Both the position numbers and the translations under genes were made by a program. A stretch of DNA of 64,000 nt from Micromonospora coriariae (GTDB lineage: Bacteria; Actinomycetota; Actinomycetes; Mycobacteriales; Micromonosporaceae): NCBI RefSeq assembly GCF_900091455.1, contig NZ_LT607412.1, positions 5,022,001-5,086,000 of the forward strand, read 5' to 3'. Below the pieces are notes generated by a model. The model had not been told where the DNA came from. It worked only from the letters and a program-made list of their open reading frames with translations, and made no database searches. Below are positions 60,693 through 64,000 of this stretch, piece by piece (positions within the stretch are counted from its first letter, which is position 1; the number at the start of each line of letters is the position of its first letter).

Positions 60693-61189
60693 TGGCCGAC
60701 ATCACGGTGCGCCCCCTGCGGGACGACGACGCCGAGCGGGTCCTGGCGATCTACCAGGCCGGACTCGATGCCGGCAACGCCAGCTTCGAGACGACCGCAC
60801 CCACCTGGGCGGCGTTCGACGCGGCAAAACTGCCCGAACACCGCTTCGTTGCCGTCGACGGGAATGACACGGTGCTCGGTTGGATCGCGGTCGCACCCGC
60901 CTCGACCCGCGCGGTCTACGCCGGGGTGGTCGAGCACTCCGTCTACGTCGACCCCGCCGCGCAGGGCCGCGGCGTCGCCCGGCTGCTGCTGGACACGCTG
61001 ATCGCCTCCACCGAAGCCGCTGGCATCTGGACGATCCAGTCCGGTGTCTTCCCCGACAACGCCGCCAGCCTCACGCTGCACGAGCGGGCCGGCTTCCGTG
61101 TCATCGGCGTGCGCGAGCGGGTCGGTCGCCACCACGGCCGCTGGCGCGACGTCGTCCTGCTCGAGCGGCGCAGTCCCGTCGTCACCTGA
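60692..61189 (+). CDS. arsN: GNAT acetyltransferase, ArsN-like (phosphinothricin/arsinothricin type)
   Basis: 165 residues, ATG 60692 overlapping the arsR stop. PAT-type GNAT: ITVRPLRDDDAERVLAIYQ, acetyl-CoA loop QGRGVARLLLD (motif A about 90-102), and motif B GVFPDNAASLTLHERAGFRV followed by the typical GRHHGRWRDVVLLERR end. ArsN enzymes N-acetylate arsinothricin, an arsenic-containing antibiotic, and resemble phosphinothricin acetyltransferases; placement in an ars operon favours the arsenical. Biochemistry would be needed to separate them. Confidence 0.88.
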   Translation: MADITVRPLRDDDAERVLAIYQAGLDAGNASFETTAPTWAAFDAAKLPEHRFVAVDGNDTVLGWIAVAPASTRAVYAGVVEHSVYVDPAAQGRGVARLLLDTLIASTEAAGIWTIQSGVFPDNAASLTLHERAGFRVIGVRERVGRHHGRWRDVVLLERRSPVVT

Positions 61190-61265
61190 CCAACCCCGGC
61201 GCCGCACCAGTGGGTCCCCGTTACCCATGTGATTCGACAGTTATCAACACAGAGGAGTTTGATCG

Positions 61266-62684
61266 ATGAGCACCCTGAACGAGCTACCCGTCGTGGTGAT
61301 CGGCGCCGGGCCGGTCGGTCTGGCCGCCGCCGCGCACCTGCACGAGCGTGGCCTCGCCTTCACCGTCCTGGAAGCCGGCGAGACCCCGGGTGCGGCGGTG
61401 CGGCAGTGGGGGCACGTGCGGGTGTTCTCCCCGTGGCGCTACAACATCGACCCGGCCGCCCGGCGGCTTCTGGACGAGGCGGGCTGGGTCGCCCCCGACC
61501 TGGAGGCCCTGCCGACCGGGGCGGAGCTGGTCGGGGACTACCTCCGGCCCCTCGCGGACCTGCCCCAGCTCAAGCCGTACGTGCGCTACGGCGCGCGGGT
61601 CGAGGCGATCAGCCGTCTGGGTCTGGACCGGCTACGCACCGCCGGCCGCGAGTTAACGCCGTTCCTGATCCGCCTCGCCGACGGCGACGAGTTGCTGGCC
61701 CGCGCCGTTGTCGACGCCTCCGGTACCTGGGGGATGCCGAACGTCCTGGGCGCGTCCGGGCTGCCCGCCCACGGCGAGAGCACTGTCGCTGCGTACCTGG
61801 AGCACGCGCTGCCCGATGTTCTCGGCGCGGCCCGGGACCGCTTCGCCGGCCGGCACACCCTGGTCGTCGGGGCCGGTCACTCCGCCGCGAACACGCTGCT
61901 GTCCCTGGCCGAGCTGGCCGAAGCCACGCCGGGCACCGAGGTGACCTGGGCGATCCGGACCGCCTCGCCGACGCGGACGTACGGCGGCGGGGACGCCGAC
62001 GCGCTGCCCGCGCGCGGTGCCCTGGGCTCACGGCTGCGCGCGCACGTCGACGCCGGCCGGATCCGGCTGCTCACCGGCTTCTGGGTGCACGCACTCACCC
62101 CCGCCGACGGGCGGGTGAGTGTCGTCGTGCGGCACGCCGACGGCGGCGACGAGTCCGTCACCGTGGACCGGATCGTCGCGGCCACGGGCTTCCGACCGGA
62201 CCACTCGATCACCGCCGAGCTGCGCCTGGACCTCGACCCGATCATGGGCGCCACCCGCGCCCTCGCGCCGCTGATCGACCCGAACGAGCACTCCTGCGGC
62301 ACTGTGCCCCCGCACGGCGTGAACGAGCTCGCCCACCCGGAGCCCGGCTACTACGCCGTCGGTATGAAGTCCTACGGCCGGGCGCCGACGTTCCTCATGG
62401 CCACCGGCTACGAGCAGGTCCGCTCCGTGGTCGCCGCCCTCGCCGGCGACTGGGCCGCCGCCCGCGACGTCCAGCTCGACCTGCCCGAAACCGGCGTCTG
62501 CAACAGCAACCCCGCCGACTCCGGCACCGGCGACAGTTGCTGCGCACCGGCGCCCACCGCCAAGCCCGCAGCGCGCGGACTCGCCACCGGCATCACCGGG
62601 GGCCTGCTGTCCACACCCTTGAACCTGGTCACCCTCGACGCCGCCCCCGCCGGCGGTCAGGCCGGCGGCTGCTGCGGCAGCTGA
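61266..62684 (+). CDS. Flavin monooxygenase-like protein with Cys-rich CC tail
   Basis: 472 residues, ATG 61266 after AGAGGAG. FAD motif VVVIGAGPVGLAAAAHL (9-25), NADPH motif LVVGAGHSAANTLLSL (about 200-215), ATGFRPDHSI and VGMKSYGRAPTFLMATGYEQ near the end of the catalytic part. Residues about 400-472 are an extension with CNSN, SCCAP and a terminal GGCCGS, echoing the CCG peptide. Vicinal-thiol tails can hold As(III), so oxidation or hydroxylation of a bound arsenical is plausible but inferred. Stop overlaps the MFS start (TGATG). Confidence 0.85.
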   Translation: MSTLNELPVVVIGAGPVGLAAAAHLHERGLAFTVLEAGETPGAAVRQWGHVRVFSPWRYNIDPAARRLLDEAGWVAPDLEALPTGAELVGDYLRPLADLPQLKPYVRYGARVEAISRLGLDRLRTAGRELTPFLIRLADGDELLARAVVDASGTWGMPNVLGASGLPAHGESTVAAYLEHALPDVLGAARDRFAGRHTLVVGAGHSAANTLLSLAELAEATPGTEVTWAIRTASPTRTYGGGDADALPARGALGSRLRAHVDAGRIRLLTGFWVHALTPADGRVSVVVRHADGGDESVTVDRIVAATGFRPDHSITAELRLDLDPIMGATRALAPLIDPNEHSCGTVPPHGVNELAHPEPGYYAVGMKSYGRAPTFLMATGYEQVRSVVAALAGDWAAARDVQLDLPETGVCNSNPADSGTGDSCCAPAPTAKPAARGLATGITGGLLSTPLNLVTLDAAPAGGQAGGCCGS

Positions 62685-63952
62685 TGCTCACCACCGCGAC
62701 GGTGCCCGCCGACCCCACAGTCGGCGGGCACCACGCCCACAGCTGGCGAATCGTCGCCGCCCTGGCCATCACCTCCACCATCGGCTACGGCACCCTCTAC
62801 TACGCCTACCCAGTGCTGCTGCGCCCCATGGCCGCCACCCTCGACGCCTCCACCACCGCCGTCACCGGCGCGCTCACCGTCTCCGTCCTCGCGGGCGCCG
62901 TCATGGCCATCCCGGTCGGCAGGTGGCTCGACCACCACGGCGGGCGCGCGCTGATGACCGCCGGGTCGATCGCCGCTACCGCTCTGCTCGTGGCCTGGTC
63001 CCAGGTGCAGACCATCGGCCAGCTCTACACCGTCATGATCGGCATCGGCATCACCGGCGCGATGGTGCTCTACGAGCCAGCCTTCGCCGTCATCATCGCC
63101 TGGTTCACCCCCGACCGGCGCGCCACGGCCCTGCTCGCCGTCACCATCGTGGCCGGCTTCGCCAGCACCATTTTCATGCCCCTGACCGGTCTCCTGGCCG
63201 CACACCTCGGCTGGCGCGGCGCACTCCTCGTCCTTGCCGTCATCCACGGGCTGCTCACCGTGCCTCTGCACGCACTCACCATCCGCCGACCCCGCACATC
63301 AACGGCGCCGACACGTGCTGACCCCACACCGCCGGCCCACGCCCAGCGGCGCGCGATCGTCACGGCCGCGATGCGCGACGCCCGATTCTGGATCCTGACC
63401 GCAACGTTCATCGCGCAAGGCGCGGCCACCAGCACCATGACCGTCCACCTCGTCGGCTACCTGATCAGCCGCGGCCACCCCGCCACCTTCGCCGCCACCG
63501 CCACCGGCCTGCTCGGCGTCCTGTCGGTCACCGGCCGACTCGTCCTCACCGCCGCCCGCCGACACCTACGCGTCACCACGATCGTGGCCGCCGTCTTCAC
63601 CACCCAGGCCGCCGCCGTCCTCACCATGCCCCTACTCGCCGACACCCGCGCCGGCGCTGTCATCACCGTCGTCGGCTTCGGACTCGGCTTCGGCATCACC
63701 AGCCTCGCCACCCCAGCCCTGCTCGCCGACCGCTACGGCACCACCGCCTACGCCACCATCGCCGGACGCCTCGCCGCCCCCGTCACCATCGCCAAAGCCA
63801 CCGCACCCCTGGCAGCCGCCGTTCTCCTGCACACCGCTGGCGGATACACACCGCTGCTCACCGCCGTCGCCACCTGCTGCGCACTCGCCGCGATCGGTAT
63901 GACCACGCGAGCGAGAACACCTGCGCCGCAACCCTTCACCGCCCAGAGTTGA
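62684..63952 (+). CDS. MFS transporter of the ars operon
   Basis: 422 residues from ATG 62684. Twelve transmembrane helices; the MFS motif in the loop after helix 2 is GRWLDHHGGRALM, and its counterpart in the second half (about 275) is weaker. SWRIVAALAITSTIGYGTLY opens helix 1. It is coupled to the CC-tailed monooxygenase and probably exports its product, an organic or oxidised arsenical. It resembles general drug/organic-acid exporters; I cannot place it in a named ars subfamily. Last gene in the window. Confidence 0.88.
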   Translation: MLTTATVPADPTVGGHHAHSWRIVAALAITSTIGYGTLYYAYPVLLRPMAATLDASTTAVTGALTVSVLAGAVMAIPVGRWLDHHGGRALMTAGSIAATALLVAWSQVQTIGQLYTVMIGIGITGAMVLYEPAFAVIIAWFTPDRRATALLAVTIVAGFASTIFMPLTGLLAAHLGWRGALLVLAVIHGLLTVPLHALTIRRPRTSTAPTRADPTPPAHAQRRAIVTAAMRDARFWILTATFIAQGAATSTMTVHLVGYLISRGHPATFAATATGLLGVLSVTGRLVLTAARRHLRVTTIVAAVFTTQAAAVLTMPLLADTRAGAVITVVGFGLGFGITSLATPALLADRYGTTAYATIAGRLAAPVTIAKATAPLAAAVLLHTAGGYTPLLTAVATCCALAAIGMTTRARTPAPQPFTAQS

Positions 63953-64000
63953 GGCGATCAACCAAGTCGCGCCCGGTCTGAACCGCTGCACGGTCACACG

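Noticed and set aside
61229..62683. Long upstream extension of the MFS frame through the monooxygenase gene
   Set aside because: The residues before ATG 62684 are Arg-rich readthrough of a well supported gene in another frame; the MFS begins with a proper helix-1 sequence.
57139..63952. Arsinothricin biosynthesis cluster
   Set aside because: The ArsN-like gene made this tempting, but no radical-SAM ArsL or ArsM methyltransferase is present, so detoxification is the simpler reading.
1..64000. CRISPR arrays, tRNA or rRNA genes, replication origin
   Set aside because: No regularly spaced direct repeats, cloverleaf-like sequences, rRNA segments or DnaA-box clusters were recognised by eye; a covariance search was not possible.

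Overview
The window reads as chromosome from a high-GC, Gram-positive actinobacterium. GC-rich third codon positions, frequent GTG starts, ATGA/TGATG-coupled operons and the mix of families (F420-type nitroreductase, paired kinase/regulator, ECF sigma factors with SnoaL-like tails, very large secreted S8 peptidases) fit Micromonosporaceae best, but the genus is inference. I saw no rRNA, tRNA or CRISPR array.

Layout. 1-2.1 kb: 3' end of a large secreted kelch-type protein. 2.2-3.7 kb: two overlapping tyrosine recombinases, the distal one broken, abutting a truncated ppdK. 3.7-11.2 kb: an island resembling the dormancy/oxygen-limitation (DosR-type) regulons of actinobacteria: ppdK remnant, Zn-alcohol dehydrogenase, SRPBCC protein, CBS-BON protein, broken cyclic-nucleotide-binding protein, deazaflavin-type nitroreductase, phosphoketolase and an Acg-like nitroreductase, with four copies of a sequence matching or nearly matching GGGACTTNNGNCCC. 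11.3-16.2 kb: internally deleted IS701-type element, decayed regulator, small membrane protein, BtuF-like protein, broken SCP2 gene and a debranching-enzyme stub. 16.3-25.5 kb: secreted esterase, multicopper oxidase operon, broken YceI gene, MMPL exporter and a divergent two-component system. 25.9-34 kb: two paralogous ~1100-residue S8 peptidases with a divergent TrmB/LuxR-like regulator. 34.2-40.3 kb: mobile-element scrapyard with recombinase and Tn3 pieces, an orphan 5'-truncated drmC (DISARM defence gene), an intact ISL3-family IS with 8-bp target duplication inside an SDR gene, a broken VOC gene, a GNAT, an IS110-family element with a candidate bridge-RNA region and a broken XRE gene. 40.5-53.8 kb: housekeeping and stress genes (NDH-2-like oxidoreductase plus SigJ-type sigma factor, VOC, APH-like kinase, a lipobox-bearing signal peptidase-like protein, DUF899/HxlR pair, second SigJ-type factor, tandem LtrA). 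53.9-64 kb: arsenic-resistance island with Acr3, ArsC, ArsR-phosphatase fusion, three further ArsR proteins, two flavin monooxygenases, ArsN-like acetyltransferase, MFS exporter, a Cys-rich CCG-motif peptide and an M28 peptidase.

How the genes work together. The DosR-like block combines fermentation-side carbon enzymes (phosphoketolase, ADH, PPDK) with stress sensors and flavin/deazaflavin proteins, suggesting co-regulation under oxygen or redox stress. The ars block combines arsenate reduction, arsenite export, probable acetylation of an organoarsenical, and two oxidoreductases coupled to small Cys-rich proteins. The CCG peptide - M28 peptidase - ArsR - ArsN - CCG-tailed monooxygenase - MFS run is the best candidate for an undescribed module. 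A striking number of genes carry single-base indels or in-frame stops, concentrated in the accessory stretches.
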